Shown here in pieces: positions 26,739-34,952 of a stretch of DNA of 64,000 nucleotides. Source of the stretch: Desnuesiella massiliensis (GTDB taxonomy: Bacteria; Bacillota; Clostridia; Clostridiales; Clostridiaceae). The notes beneath the pieces were generated by a model. That model worked only from the letters and a program-made list of their open reading frames with translations, was not told the DNA's origin and did not search any database. Positions within the stretch are counted from its first letter, which is position 1, and the number at the start of each line of letters is the position of its first letter. The position numbers were made by a program, and so were the translations under genes. The DNA lies in assembly GCF_001403615.1 (NCBI RefSeq), contig NZ_LN879457.1:1586910-1650909 (forward strand), in the 5' to 3' direction.

Positions 26739-27137
26739 TTATATATCTACTTCAACCCCTAATATTCGGCACTTCTCCAAGGCTTCTAGGTGTCCGTTAA
26801 TTGCAGCCTTTTTATACCATTCTTTGACTTTCTCAATGTCCTCTTCCACAACAACGCGTTCAGCATAAAATAACTCTGCAAGATTATTCTGAGCGTCTCT
26901 ATCGCCATGTTTTGCAGCACGTTCTGTTCAATAGAAAGATTTTTCTAAGTCCTTATCAACACCAAGTCCATCATAATAGAAATATCCAACTTGACATTCA
27001 GCCAGTGGACAGCCCTTTTCAGCAAGTTTCAGATGACCTTCAAAGCATTTTCCATACTGTTTAGTCAAGAAGTATTTCTCAATCAGTTCATTGCACTAAT
27101 CAAATTCTTTACATGGTTTGTAATAATTTTCTGACAT
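26739..27137 (-). pseudogene. Sel1/TPR-like repeat protein with two in-frame stops
   Basis: A 133-codon frame from ATG at 27137 to TAA encodes a Sel1-like repeat protein: GHLKLAEKGCPLAECQVGYF, YYDGLGVDKDLEKSFY, ERAAKHGDRDAQNNLAELFY, WYKKAAINGHLEALEKCRIL. Two stop codons interrupt it: TAG after MSENYYKPCKEFD and TGA after LEKSFY. Both are single-base changes from expected Gln and Trp codons. The rest of the frame is well preserved, so inactivation is recent. Sel1 repeats mediate protein-protein binding. Confidence 0.8.
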
Positions 27138-27216
27138 ATTATTTATCCTCTTAATTACTATTTATCTATTACTCAAATTTGTTCCTAATTTTATTATAAC
27201 ATATTTTGTAAATATG

Positions 27217-27235
27217 CTATTACTTATGATACGGT
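27217..27235 (-). repeat. Partial att-like site C2
   Basis: ACTTATGATACGGT keeps the rlmH-side half of the core (TTATGATACGGT at 27224-27235), but the other half is lost. It lies 78 bp from site C with no gene between. Confidence 0.5.
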
Positions 27236-27290
27236 ATTTTCACTTATAAAAATAGCCTTAGGCAAGCTATATCAACGCCTAAAGCTATAA

Positions 27291-27343
27291 ACCTCATTTA
27301 CTTGTGGTACGGCTCACCGTGACGGTTATAACGTAGACTTTTA
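27291..27343 (-). repeat. att-like site C (diverged)
   Basis: Core TTGTGGTACGGCTCACC (27302-27318). Left flank ACCTCATTTA is as in site D; right flank GTGACGGTTATAACGTAGAC matches site H. Confidence 0.6.
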
Positions 27344-27409
27344 CAGAATAATACAAAAAAAGACTCTTACCTATTTTTATTAAGTAAGAGTTTTGGGTTT
27401 ATTATATAA

Positions 27410-28387
27410 TTATAATATATCTTTATATTTATCTTTTAGTTCTTTAAAGCGTTTTAAATATCCTTCATCTTCAAAATACTTCCTTACCATTTCTGTTTCT
27501 TCTGTCTCTTTAGCTTGGATACTTTCTGACATATAATCAATGTAATCTTCTGGATACCACGTATATCCTAGCTTTAACTTATCAATTTCTGTTTGTGGAA
27601 ATACTAAACCACCAGAAATCTTATACATAGTATCTAATAACATGTCGTATGAATGAGTAAATATATTTAATCTTTCGCAGATATAAATAATAGCTTTTAA
27701 TTGATACCTACTCCTCCAATAACCCCAATCCCAATTAGTTGATATAGGCATATATTTATATATAGTAGTGTTATTTATCTTCTTTATTGGATACCTTACT
27801 AAAGCTATTACATAATTTTCTCCATATTCATTTGGATTTAGCTCTCCACTTTTAATAAGAAAAACATCAAGTTCATTACCATGCAAGCTTCTTAATTCAA
27901 ATATTTTTTCCATAAAACTTCTAATGCTTTTGTAGTAATTTATATGCTTATAAATCCTACTTGATTTACCATCAACCCAATCTCTTTCCACTCCAAACAC
28001 ACTGCATGTCCAATCAACGAACTTGTCATCAAGTATCTCTAATATGCTACTTTTATCCTTAAAGTCTGACAACTTAATATTAAAATCACTACCTACAAAA
28101 GATGGAATTTGACTTATTGATACCCCATGATTTTGATAAATTGAAATAAACCTATCAACTAATTGAAATATTTCGTTATTGACATTGTCCTCAATCTTTA
28201 CACTATTAAAGTTATCATTATTTTGAACATTTACGTTATAATTAACTACATTTGTGACATATGAATCAATTGACTTTTTCTTTTTCATATTATTTAATAA
28301 TGCACTACCGATAGTGTTACCTATTCCAGAAAACAACCAATCTTTATTTTCAATTATCATTTCAAAAATTTCACTTAATTTGCCCAT
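27410..28387 (-). CDS. Unknown protein, single gene between two att-like sites
   Basis: The ATG at 28387 follows GGAGGT and gives 325 residues. An N-terminal segment IIENKDWLFSGIGNTIGSAL is amphipathic to hydrophobic; W-x-FSGIG stretches like this occur at the N-terminus of several membrane-linked bacterial immune effectors, as far as I recall. A NYNVNVQNNDNFNSVKIEDN linker, then a globular region (FGVERDWVDG, YVIALVRYPIKK, TNWDWGYWRSRYQLKAI) follow. I cannot assign it to a family. The gene occupies nearly the whole 1.2 kb between sites C and B. Defence cargo is a hypothesis only. Confidence 0.6.
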   Translation of the reverse strand: MGKLSEIFEMIIENKDWLFSGIGNTIGSALLNNMKKKKSIDSYVTNVVNYNVNVQNNDNFNSVKIEDNVNNEIFQLVDRFISIYQNHGVSISQIPSFVGSDFNIKLSDFKDKSSILEILDDKFVDWTCSVFGVERDWVDGKSSRIYKHINYYKSIRSFMEKIFELRSLHGNELDVFLIKSGELNPNEYGENYVIALVRYPIKKINNTTIYKYMPISTNWDWGYWRSRYQLKAIIYICERLNIFTHSYDMLLDTMYKISGGLVFPQTEIDKLKLGYTWYPEDYIDYMSESIQAKETEETEMVRKYFEDEGYLKRFKELKDKYKDIL

Positions 28388-28501
28388 GAATATTACCTCC
28401 ATATGTTTAGTAAGAATATTATATTACTTATACTATATAAAGGTAAAATCATATTTTATTGATTAACGGTATTCATACTATAATCTTAATTACAAAAAAG
28501 T

Positions 28502-28550
28502 ATACGTCATTTATGATACGGTCCTCCGTAACGTTAGCAAATGAGGTTTT
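28502..28550 (-). repeat. att-like site B
   Basis: Core TTATGATACGGTCCTCC (28511-28527); right flank GTAACGTTAGCAAATGAGGT with T-run. Confidence 0.7.
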
Positions 28551-28553
28551 TTT

Positions 28554-28569
28554 GTTTAAATTCAGTTTA
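28554..28569 (+). promoter_or_regulatory. Response-regulator box before the two-component operon
   Basis: GTTTAAATTCAGTTTA: two GTTTA half-sites with 11-bp period, typical of OmpR/PhoB-family binding. The identical 16 bp recurs at 30459-30474 before the ABC operon. Confidence 0.65.
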
Positions 28570-28675
28570 AATAACTGTTATATCATATTTAGTAGAATGT
28601 GTTATGTTATAATTGTTAAATAATAAGCGTAAGGTTACTTTTCAAGTATTGCAAAGAAAGGAGTCAATACATAAG

Positions 28676-29347
28676 ATGAATAAGCTATTAGTTGTTGATG
28701 ATGATCCTAATATTCGTGAGTTGATTGTATTTTTTATGAAGAATGAAGGATTTGATGTATATGAAGCTTCTGATGGATTAGAGGCTCTAACTAAACTTGA
28801 AAGTATTAAAGTAGATATGGTTATTCTTGATGTAATGATGCCTAATATGGATGGGTGGAAATTATGCTCTGAGCTTAGAAAGTATTATGATATTCCTTTG
28901 CTTATGCTTACAGTTAATGGAGAAACAAGCCAAAAAGTCAAAGGGTTCCAATTAGGAGCAGATGATTATCTTGTAAAACCCTTTGATCCTTTAGAGCTGA
29001 TTGTCAGGGTAAGAGCTCTCCTAAAGCGTTATCAAATCACCGCATCCAATACAATACAGGTTGGAGAATTGTTTATGAACCAGAAAACCTATGAAGTATT
29101 AGTAAACGGTGAAGACTTAACCCTTCCTCTCAAGGAGTTTGAGCTTCTATTTAAACTTGCTAGTTACCCTGGAAAGACCTTCTCCAGAGACCAACTCATT
29201 GAAGATATATGGGGCTATGATTTTGACGGAAATGAACGAACCTTGGATGTACATATAAATAGACTCAGAGAACACTTTTCAGACAAGGAATATTCTTTTA
29301 GAATAAAAACTATACGTGGTCTTGGGTATCGTTTGGAGGTTTACTGA
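28676..29347 (+). CDS. OmpR-family response regulator
   Basis: Start at 28676 after AAAGGAG; 223 residues. The receiver domain has the acidic pocket VVDDD, phospho-acceptor D52 (VILDVMMPNMDG) and lysine in VKPFD. The winged helix ends with TLDVHINRLREHF and TIRGLGYRL. It overlaps its histidine kinase gene by one base and shares a DNA box with the downstream ABC operon, so it probably controls that exporter. Confidence 0.92.
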   Translation: MNKLLVVDDDPNIRELIVFFMKNEGFDVYEASDGLEALTKLESIKVDMVILDVMMPNMDGWKLCSELRKYYDIPLLMLTVNGETSQKVKGFQLGADDYLVKPFDPLELIVRVRALLKRYQITASNTIQVGELFMNQKTYEVLVNGEDLTLPLKEFELLFKLASYPGKTFSRDQLIEDIWGYDFDGNERTLDVHINRLREHFSDKEYSFRIKTIRGLGYRLEVY

Positions 29348-30399
29348 TGAAAAGAAAAGATATGATTCTAAATTGGCTTGGAGTAATTTTCTCGCTTATT
29401 CTGTTTATAGGATGTTTTGTATCAGCTTTTTACATTACCTCATTTGTTTACAATAAAATTGGATACAGGCCACAAAACCTGTTAGCTCAGATTATAAACT
29501 CCTTGTTAGGATTATTTTTTGCCTTAATAATACTCAAAGTCGCTTTAATGTTTGATGAACATAAGTCAGGTATATTCGATTCAGTTATTATTGCCCAAAA
29601 AAGAATTGCAAGAGGAGATTATAATGTAAATTTAAATAGCAATATTGAAGGACTAGGGCCTTATAGTGAACTCGTAGATAGTGTAAACTATATGGCTTTA
29701 GAATTAAGCAAGATGGAGAAAATGAGACAGGAATTTATTTCAAATGTATCTCATGAAATTCAATCTCCTCTAACTTCCATCCGAGGTTTTGCACAAGCTC
29801 TTCGTAATGACAACCTCAGCTCTGAAAACAGAATTCACTACTTGAACATAATCGAAGCTGAAAGCATGCGGTTATCCAAGCTTAGTGATAATATATTAAG
29901 ACTTGCCTCCTTGGAATCGGATACTATTAAGGTTGAACCAAGAATCTACCGTTTAGATAAGCAGCTAAGGCGTATCATTTTATCTTGTGAACCACAGTGG
30001 GTTGATAAGAATATTATTATGGATGTTTCTTTGGAAAAAATCGAAATTAAGGCAGATGAAGATATGATGAATCAAGTCTTTATAAACTTAATTAATAACA
30101 GTATCAAATTCACACCTGAAGGCGGAAGCGTAAGGATTAATTTGTGCAACAAGAGTGATACAATAGAGTTTAAAATAGCTGATACTGGAGTAGGAATTGC
30201 TGAGGAAGACCAAAGTTATATTTTTGAGCGTTTTTTTAAAGGAGATAAATCGCGGAGACCAGCAATAAAAGGCAATGGTTTAGGTCTTTCAATTGTTAAA
30301 AAGATAGTTGATTTACATCACGGTACTATAAAAATTCAAAGTAAATTAGGAGAAGGTGCAACATTTACAGTATCATTGCCTAGTGACCTTAGTATATAA
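29347..30399 (+). CDS. Sensor histidine kinase
   Basis: Two N-terminal membrane helices (LGVIFSLILFIGCFVSAFYI and IINSLLGLFFALIILKVALM) with a very short external loop, then a HAMP-like segment, the H-box VSHEIQSPLTSIRGF, and an ATPase domain (N-box INLINNSIKFTPEGG, G-boxes DTGVGIAEED and GNGLGLSI). The small external loop is typical of intramembrane sensing kinases that detect membrane-active compounds. Its ATG overlaps the regulator stop codon. Confidence 0.92.
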   Translation: MKRKDMILNWLGVIFSLILFIGCFVSAFYITSFVYNKIGYRPQNLLAQIINSLLGLFFALIILKVALMFDEHKSGIFDSVIIAQKRIARGDYNVNLNSNIEGLGPYSELVDSVNYMALELSKMEKMRQEFISNVSHEIQSPLTSIRGFAQALRNDNLSSENRIHYLNIIEAESMRLSKLSDNILRLASLESDTIKVEPRIYRLDKQLRRIILSCEPQWVDKNIIMDVSLEKIEIKADEDMMNQVFINLINNSIKFTPEGGSVRINLCNKSDTIEFKIADTGVGIAEEDQSYIFERFFKGDKSRRPAIKGNGLGLSIVKKIVDLHHGTIKIQSKLGEGATFTVSLPSDLSI

Positions 30400-30417
30400 A
30401 GAAATTTTTTAGTGAAT

Positions 30418-30453
30418 AAACAACCTTACTATGCGTAATAAGTAAGGTTGTTT
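30418..30453 (+). terminator. Terminator after the two-component genes
   Basis: Arms AAACAACCTTACT and AGTAAGGTTGTTT with a T-run. Confidence 0.85.
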
Positions 30454-30458
30454 TTTTA

Positions 30459-30474
30459 GTTTAAATTCAGTTTA
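30459..30474 (+). promoter_or_regulatory. Response-regulator box before the ABC operon
   Basis: GTTTAAATTCAGTTTA, identical to 28554-28569. A TAATAT-like -10 lies 11 bp downstream. Confidence 0.65.
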
Positions 30475-30525
30475 CAAACTGGGTGTAATATTAAAAACAT
30501 AAGTTAATAAAGGAGGAAATTTAAT

Positions 30526-31473
30526 ATGGAAAACGTGATTCAGGTTAATAATTTGGTAAAACAGTATAAAAAATCTAATAAGATTTCAGTTGATAATATC
30601 AGTTTTAATGTAGAAGAAGGACAGTTTTTCGCTTTTTTAGGGCCAAATGGGGCTGGTAAGTCAACTACTATATCAATTTTGACAACAATACTCTCAAAGA
30701 CAAGTGGAAATATTTCTGTTGCAGGTTATGACTTAGAGCAATACGCCAATAAAATTAGATCTAATATCGGTGTTATTTTTCAAAATCCTAGTCTTGATTT
30801 GGAATTGACTGCTGAAGAAAACATCAGAATGCATGTCAGTATTTATGGTACCTATAAGTTTCGACCATTTTACAAAATGATGCCTAAAGCATATAAACAG
30901 CGTATTGAGGAACTTGCCGAAATAGTAGGTCTTAAAGAAAATCTTTTTAAGAAACTAAAAACATTTTCAGGCGGGATGAAGCGAAAATTAGAAATTATCC
31001 GTGGATTAATGCATAATCCTAAAATACTATTTTTAGATGAACCAACACAAGGATTGGACGCTGAAAGCCGACACTCACTATGGGGATATATAAATAAGAT
31101 TCGCCTAGAGCAAAACATTACCATTTTCTTGACAACTCACTATTTGGAGGAAGCAGAGTGTGCTGATAGAATTTGCATTATGAATAAAGGGAAAATTTTG
31201 ATGATGGGAACACCGGAAGAAATTAAAAATAAACTACTGTTAGAAAAATATATGTACATTGACGCCTATGACAGAAACTCTCTTAAAAAGGAATTATCAA
31301 CACTAGGAGCGGTCTTTACTGAGACAGAGCATGGATTAAAGGTTGAATATGAGGAGCAGACCCCTCAACAATTACTGTCCAAGCTTACAGTAACGCTTAC
31401 AAAACTGCATATTAATAAACCAACCCTTGAAGAAGCATATTTGAAGTTAATAAAAGAGGAGAGTGAATTTTAA
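30526..31473 (+). CDS. ABC exporter ATPase, daunorubicin-resistance (DrrA) type
   Basis: The 315-residue protein has Walker A GPNGAGKST, signature FSGGMKRK, Walker B ILFLDEPTQGLD, and a C-terminal extension of about 90 residues (after EEIKNKLLLEKYMY) typical of DrrA-type ATPases. It pairs with the ABC-2 permease that starts on its stop codon. GGAGG precedes the start. Confidence 0.92.
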   Translation: MENVIQVNNLVKQYKKSNKISVDNISFNVEEGQFFAFLGPNGAGKSTTISILTTILSKTSGNISVAGYDLEQYANKIRSNIGVIFQNPSLDLELTAEENIRMHVSIYGTYKFRPFYKMMPKAYKQRIEELAEIVGLKENLFKKLKTFSGGMKRKLEIIRGLMHNPKILFLDEPTQGLDAESRHSLWGYINKIRLEQNITIFLTTHYLEEAECADRICIMNKGKILMMGTPEEIKNKLLLEKYMYIDAYDRNSLKKELSTLGAVFTETEHGLKVEYEEQTPQQLLSKLTVTLTKLHINKPTLEEAYLKLIKEESEF

Positions 31474-32264
31474 TGATGTTAGTAGCTAGAGAAATTAATG
31501 CAATAACAGCTATCGCGGCAAGAGAGATTATGCGACTTGTCAAAAGTCCAGGATCTATAATTGCAAATATGATTTTTCCAATAATTTTTCTTGGTATTAT
31601 GGGTGGAAGTCTTTCACAAAATTTAGCAGGCAACGTAGGATATAATTTTCTACAGTTTGTTATGATTGGGATGATTGTTTTTAACTTATATCTTGGCACA
31701 GCCAGCGGCATAACCTCCTTAGTTGCAGAAAGGGATATGAATTTGACACAGGAATTTTATGTAGCTCCTATTTCCAGATACACAATTATTTTAGGAAAGA
31801 TGATTGGCACCAGCTTGGGAAGCTTAGTTTCTTTAATAGGAGTTTTAATAGTAGCTATATTTATGAAAATACCTTTTGGCGGCATGCAAATGTTGAGGTT
31901 GCTTTTGATTGCGCCCATATTTTGCTTGGTTGGTGCTTCTCTTGGTATGTTATTCATAGGTTTTGTTCAAGACGCAAAAGTTGCACAAATGGGCGCAATG
32001 CTCATAGTTATGCCACAGATGTTTTTTTCAGGTACAATTATACCATTATCTCATTCTACTGGTATTATAGCTTTCTTGGCAAAGCTTATGCCTCTCACAT
32101 ATCTAAATGATTTGGCAAGAGGTGTTTTCTATTGGAAAGGCTCAGTTTATGAACTATCTGTTTTACATCATCCACTCTATAATATAATAGCTATTGTGGC
32201 ATTCTTTCTGGCATTCTCAATTATTGGGACTATAATGTTTACAAGATCTGAGCAGAACAGATGA
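31473..32264 (+). CDS. ABC-2 type permease
   Basis: The 263-residue protein has six predicted membrane helices (for example MIFPIIFLGIMGG, FLQFVMIGMIVFNLYLG, IIGTIMFT) and the ABC-2 membrane domain. Its ATG overlaps the ATPase stop codon by one base. With the ATPase it forms a drug or lipid exporter, presumably induced by the adjacent two-component system. Confidence 0.9.
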   Translation: MMLVAREINAITAIAAREIMRLVKSPGSIIANMIFPIIFLGIMGGSLSQNLAGNVGYNFLQFVMIGMIVFNLYLGTASGITSLVAERDMNLTQEFYVAPISRYTIILGKMIGTSLGSLVSLIGVLIVAIFMKIPFGGMQMLRLLLIAPIFCLVGASLGMLFIGFVQDAKVAQMGAMLIVMPQMFFSGTIIPLSHSTGIIAFLAKLMPLTYLNDLARGVFYWKGSVYELSVLHHPLYNIIAIVAFFLAFSIIGTIMFTRSEQNR

Positions 32265-32338
32265 TAAGGTATATAATAACAAAAATAATGTATTCCAAGC
32301 AGTCTACAATAAACCTATTTTAAAAGCTTTTAATATAA

Positions 32339-32365
32339 AGGACTTACTATTATAAAGCAAGTCCT
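32339..32365 (+). terminator. Hairpin after ABC permease
   Basis: AGGACTT/AAGTCCT arms with a further CT/AG pair, then ATTTTATT. Modest strength. Confidence 0.5.
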
Positions 32366-32441
32366 ATTTTATTAATTCAACTCTTTTATACAAAATATCT
32401 TTTTATTTTGATGAACTTGAGATGCTGCAATACTTCTATAA

Positions 32442-32471
32442 AAACCTCCGTTACTTATGATACGGTTCCCC
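32442..32471 (-). repeat. att-like site A inside the rlmH 3' end
   Basis: Core TTATGATACGGTTCCCC encodes, on the minus strand, the last residues GEPYHK and stop of RlmH. AACCTCCG lies just outside. This is the presumed chromosomal attachment site. Confidence 0.7.
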
Positions 32472-32930
32472 CTTCATTATCCTAAACCCTCTATACACCT
32501 GCTCTAACAGCATTACCCTAAAAAGCTGATGTGGAAAGGTCATTTTCGAAAAGCATAGTTTATAATTCGCCCTATTTAATACTTGCTGGGAAAGTCCTAG
32601 TGATCCGCCTATAGCAAAAGCTATATTACTTTCTCCCTTAACCCCTAGATCTTTTATATGCTCCGAAAATTCTTCTGAAGAAAGCATCTTACCCTTAAGA
32701 TCAAGAGCTATAACATACATATTATCCTTTAAGACCTTAAGTATAGCTTCGCCTTCCTTTTCTTTTATAATTAACTCTTCTTTTTGTGAGGCATTATCTG
32801 GTGTTTTTTCGTCTGCCAGTTCTATTACTTCAAGCTTGCAGTATCTTTGTAGTCTTTTTGAGTACTCATCTATGGCATCCCTTAGGTACTTTTCTTTTAT
32901 TTTTCCTACAGAAACTAATAATATATTCAT
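32451..32930 (-). CDS. rlmH: 23S rRNA pseudouridine1915 N3-methyltransferase
   Basis: This 159-residue SPOUT-family enzyme methylates pseudouridine 1915 of 23S rRNA using S-adenosylmethionine. Family marks are MNILLVSVGKIKEKYLRDAI, the knot region IAFAIGGSLGLSQQV, and the C-terminal LLEQVYRGFRIMKGEPYHK. Length and ends are normal. In staphylococci the last codons of this gene are the attachment site of SCCmec elements. Here copies of these codons occur at eight further places downstream, so the gene appears to serve as an insertion site while its reading frame stays intact. Confidence 0.95.
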   Translation of the reverse strand: MNILLVSVGKIKEKYLRDAIDEYSKRLQRYCKLEVIELADEKTPDNASQKEELIIKEKEGEAILKVLKDNMYVIALDLKGKMLSSEEFSEHIKDLGVKGESNIAFAIGGSLGLSQQVLNRANYKLCFSKMTFPHQLFRVMLLEQVYRGFRIMKGEPYHK

Positions 32931-33167
32931 TCTATGTATCTCCTCTTAATAATCATATAATAAACAAATTCATTTATCTGCAATTAAAATTTATACCAAA
33001 ATAATTATATCATTATAAATAATGTATTCAATTAAATAAATTTTAAAGAAAAAATTATAATTAGCTTTTCTAAACATATAATTATTATTATTTCTTAAAG
33101 AATAAATAGGTAATATGATATAATATACTTAATCTTCTGAAAACTATTAACTTTTGGAGGTGTTTTT

Positions 33168-34940
33168 GTGAATAAGGCTATTTTAACTGGTAATGAAGCT
33201 ATCAGTAGGGGCTTCTGGGAGGCCGGAGGGCTAATTGCATCTAGCTATCCTGGCTCTCCTACAGTATCAATTCTTGAAAGCATGAAAACCTATGATGAAA
33301 TCTACGCAGAATGGGCAACTAATGAAAAAGTAGCCATGGAAGTTGCTATGGGTGGAAGTATAGCTGGAGCTAGGTCTTTAGTTTCTATGAAACATGTAGG
33401 AATTAATATAGCCTCAGATCCCTTCATGACTTTTACTCAAATTAGGACTAAAGGAGGTTTTTTGTTAGTGGTTGGCGACGACCCAGGACTTACCTCCTCA
33501 CAAAACGAACAGGATAGCAGATTTTGGGGAAAGTTTGCTAATATACCTATATTAGACCCCTCCTCTCCACAAGAAGTTAAGGATTATATAAAAGATGGAA
33601 TAAAAATAAGCGAAGAGTTTAATACACCTGTGCTTATAAGACTTACCAGCAGATTATGCCATAGCAGGGCAGTGGTAGAACTAGAGGAAAGAGAAGAAGT
33701 AAGCTCCGAAGGTTTTATTCCTGATCAATCTAGATATTGTATGCTTCCTCCTTACGCCAATGCGGCACAATATTTCATGAAGGAGAGAATGGAAAAGCTT
33801 AAAGCCTTCAATAATAATAACTCTAAAAACACATTAGAAATTAATAACTCTAAGGCCTTAGTTATAACCAGCAGCTTATGTTATGCAAATTTAAAAGAAA
33901 TTAATGCTCCTGTAGATATATTAAAGCTTGCTATGGTTTGGCCTCTTCCTATAGAATACATTGAAAGTATTTCAGATAAATATGAGAAGATATTAATCTT
34001 AGAAGAAACTTTGGGATTTATTGAGGAAGAACTTAAAATTAATAATATAGCAGTAGAGGGCAAAAAATATTTTCCTTTCACTGGAGAGCTTTCTATAGAT
34101 GCTATTAAAGTGGGTTTGAAGGAAGCAGGTATTATAGACTTTACTGCTAAAAATATAGATGCTGAAAAAGTACCTCTTAGAACTCCAATGCTTTGTTCTG
34201 GATGTCCCCATAGGCCCATATTCCACATCTTAAAAATGGCCAAGGCTACTGTTATGGGGGATATAGGCTGTTATTCTCTTGGAATATTAGAACCCTTTGA
34301 AGTTCATAAAACAAATATAAGCATGGGAGCCTCCTTAGGCATGGTGTTAGGTGTAGCAAAAGCTCATAAAAAGCTAGGAATTAAAAAGCCAATGGTTGCT
34401 ACTATTGGTGATGGAACCTTCTTTCACTCAGGTATGACTGGATTCTTACAATTAGTTGGTTGTAAAGAAAATATTACTGTTATTGTTATGGATAACAGAA
34501 CCACTGCCATGACTGGTGGTCAGATTACTCCTACTACCAGTGAATATTTTAAGCATATAGATTCTAATGCTGTGAGCATAGCAGGGGTTTTGAAATCCTT
34601 TGGTATAGAGGATATAACTGTGGTAGATCAATTTAAATATAAGGAAACCAAAGAAACTATTCTAAATGCTATGAAGAGGGAAGGATTATCTGTAGTTATA
34701 ACCACTAGGCCTTGTGCCATAAACTTTAAAGTAAAAGAACCTCATTTTTATGTAGATGAGAATATTTGTATCAGCTGCAGAAATTGTATAAGAACTAACT
34801 GTCCTCCTATATCAATGCAGCAATATGAAGGCAAAGAAAAGAAGAATTCTTATATAGATCCTGATATGTGCGTTGGGTGCTCAGTGTGTTCTCAGGTCTG
34901 TCCTGTAGGAGCAATTAAGAGAAGCACTACTACTGATTAG
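33168..34940 (+). CDS. iorA: Indolepyruvate ferredoxin oxidoreductase, alpha subunit
   Basis: GTG start after TTGGAGGTG; 590 residues. The enzyme converts arylpyruvates from aromatic amino acid transamination to aryl-CoA, reducing ferredoxin. Visible are the N-terminal pyruvate-oxidoreductase domain (ASSYPGSPTVSIL), the thiamine diphosphate region GDIGCYSLG and IGDGTFFHSG, and two C-terminal 4Fe-4S motifs CISCRNCIRTNC and CVGCSVCSQVCP. The beta subunit follows 12 bp later. Confidence 0.95.
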   Translation: MNKAILTGNEAISRGFWEAGGLIASSYPGSPTVSILESMKTYDEIYAEWATNEKVAMEVAMGGSIAGARSLVSMKHVGINIASDPFMTFTQIRTKGGFLLVVGDDPGLTSSQNEQDSRFWGKFANIPILDPSSPQEVKDYIKDGIKISEEFNTPVLIRLTSRLCHSRAVVELEEREEVSSEGFIPDQSRYCMLPPYANAAQYFMKERMEKLKAFNNNNSKNTLEINNSKALVITSSLCYANLKEINAPVDILKLAMVWPLPIEYIESISDKYEKILILEETLGFIEEELKINNIAVEGKKYFPFTGELSIDAIKVGLKEAGIIDFTAKNIDAEKVPLRTPMLCSGCPHRPIFHILKMAKATVMGDIGCYSLGILEPFEVHKTNISMGASLGMVLGVAKAHKKLGIKKPMVATIGDGTFFHSGMTGFLQLVGCKENITVIVMDNRTTAMTGGQITPTTSEYFKHIDSNAVSIAGVLKSFGIEDITVVDQFKYKETKETILNAMKREGLSVVITTRPCAINFKVKEPHFYVDENICISCRNCIRTNCPPISMQQYEGKEKKNSYIDPDMCVGCSVCSQVCPVGAIKRSTTTD

Positions 34941-34952
34941 GAGGGAATTAAT

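Larger units (their letters stand above)
4484..32471 (-). mobile_element. rlmH-associated accessory island with nine repeated att-like sites
   Basis: Between the degenerate copy at about 4484 and the 3' end of rlmH at about 32471 there are nine same-orientation copies of a sequence matching the end of rlmH. The genes between them are accessory in character and differ in strand and function, while the DNA to the right of rlmH is conserved backbone. This resembles the tandem composite islands formed by SCC elements at rlmH in staphylococci. No large serine recombinase gene is present, so the mobility is inferred only from the repeats. The left boundary may lie further out. Confidence 0.55.

Noticed and set aside
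26739..27137. TGA in the Sel1 gene read as recoded tryptophan or selenocysteine
   Set aside because: A second stop (TAG) is present in the same frame, and there is no sign of recoding elsewhere, so decay is simpler.
4484..32471. A Ccr-type serine recombinase or tyrosine integrase within the island
   Set aside because: None of the genes in this span has such a domain; the only recombinase is the broken IS110.
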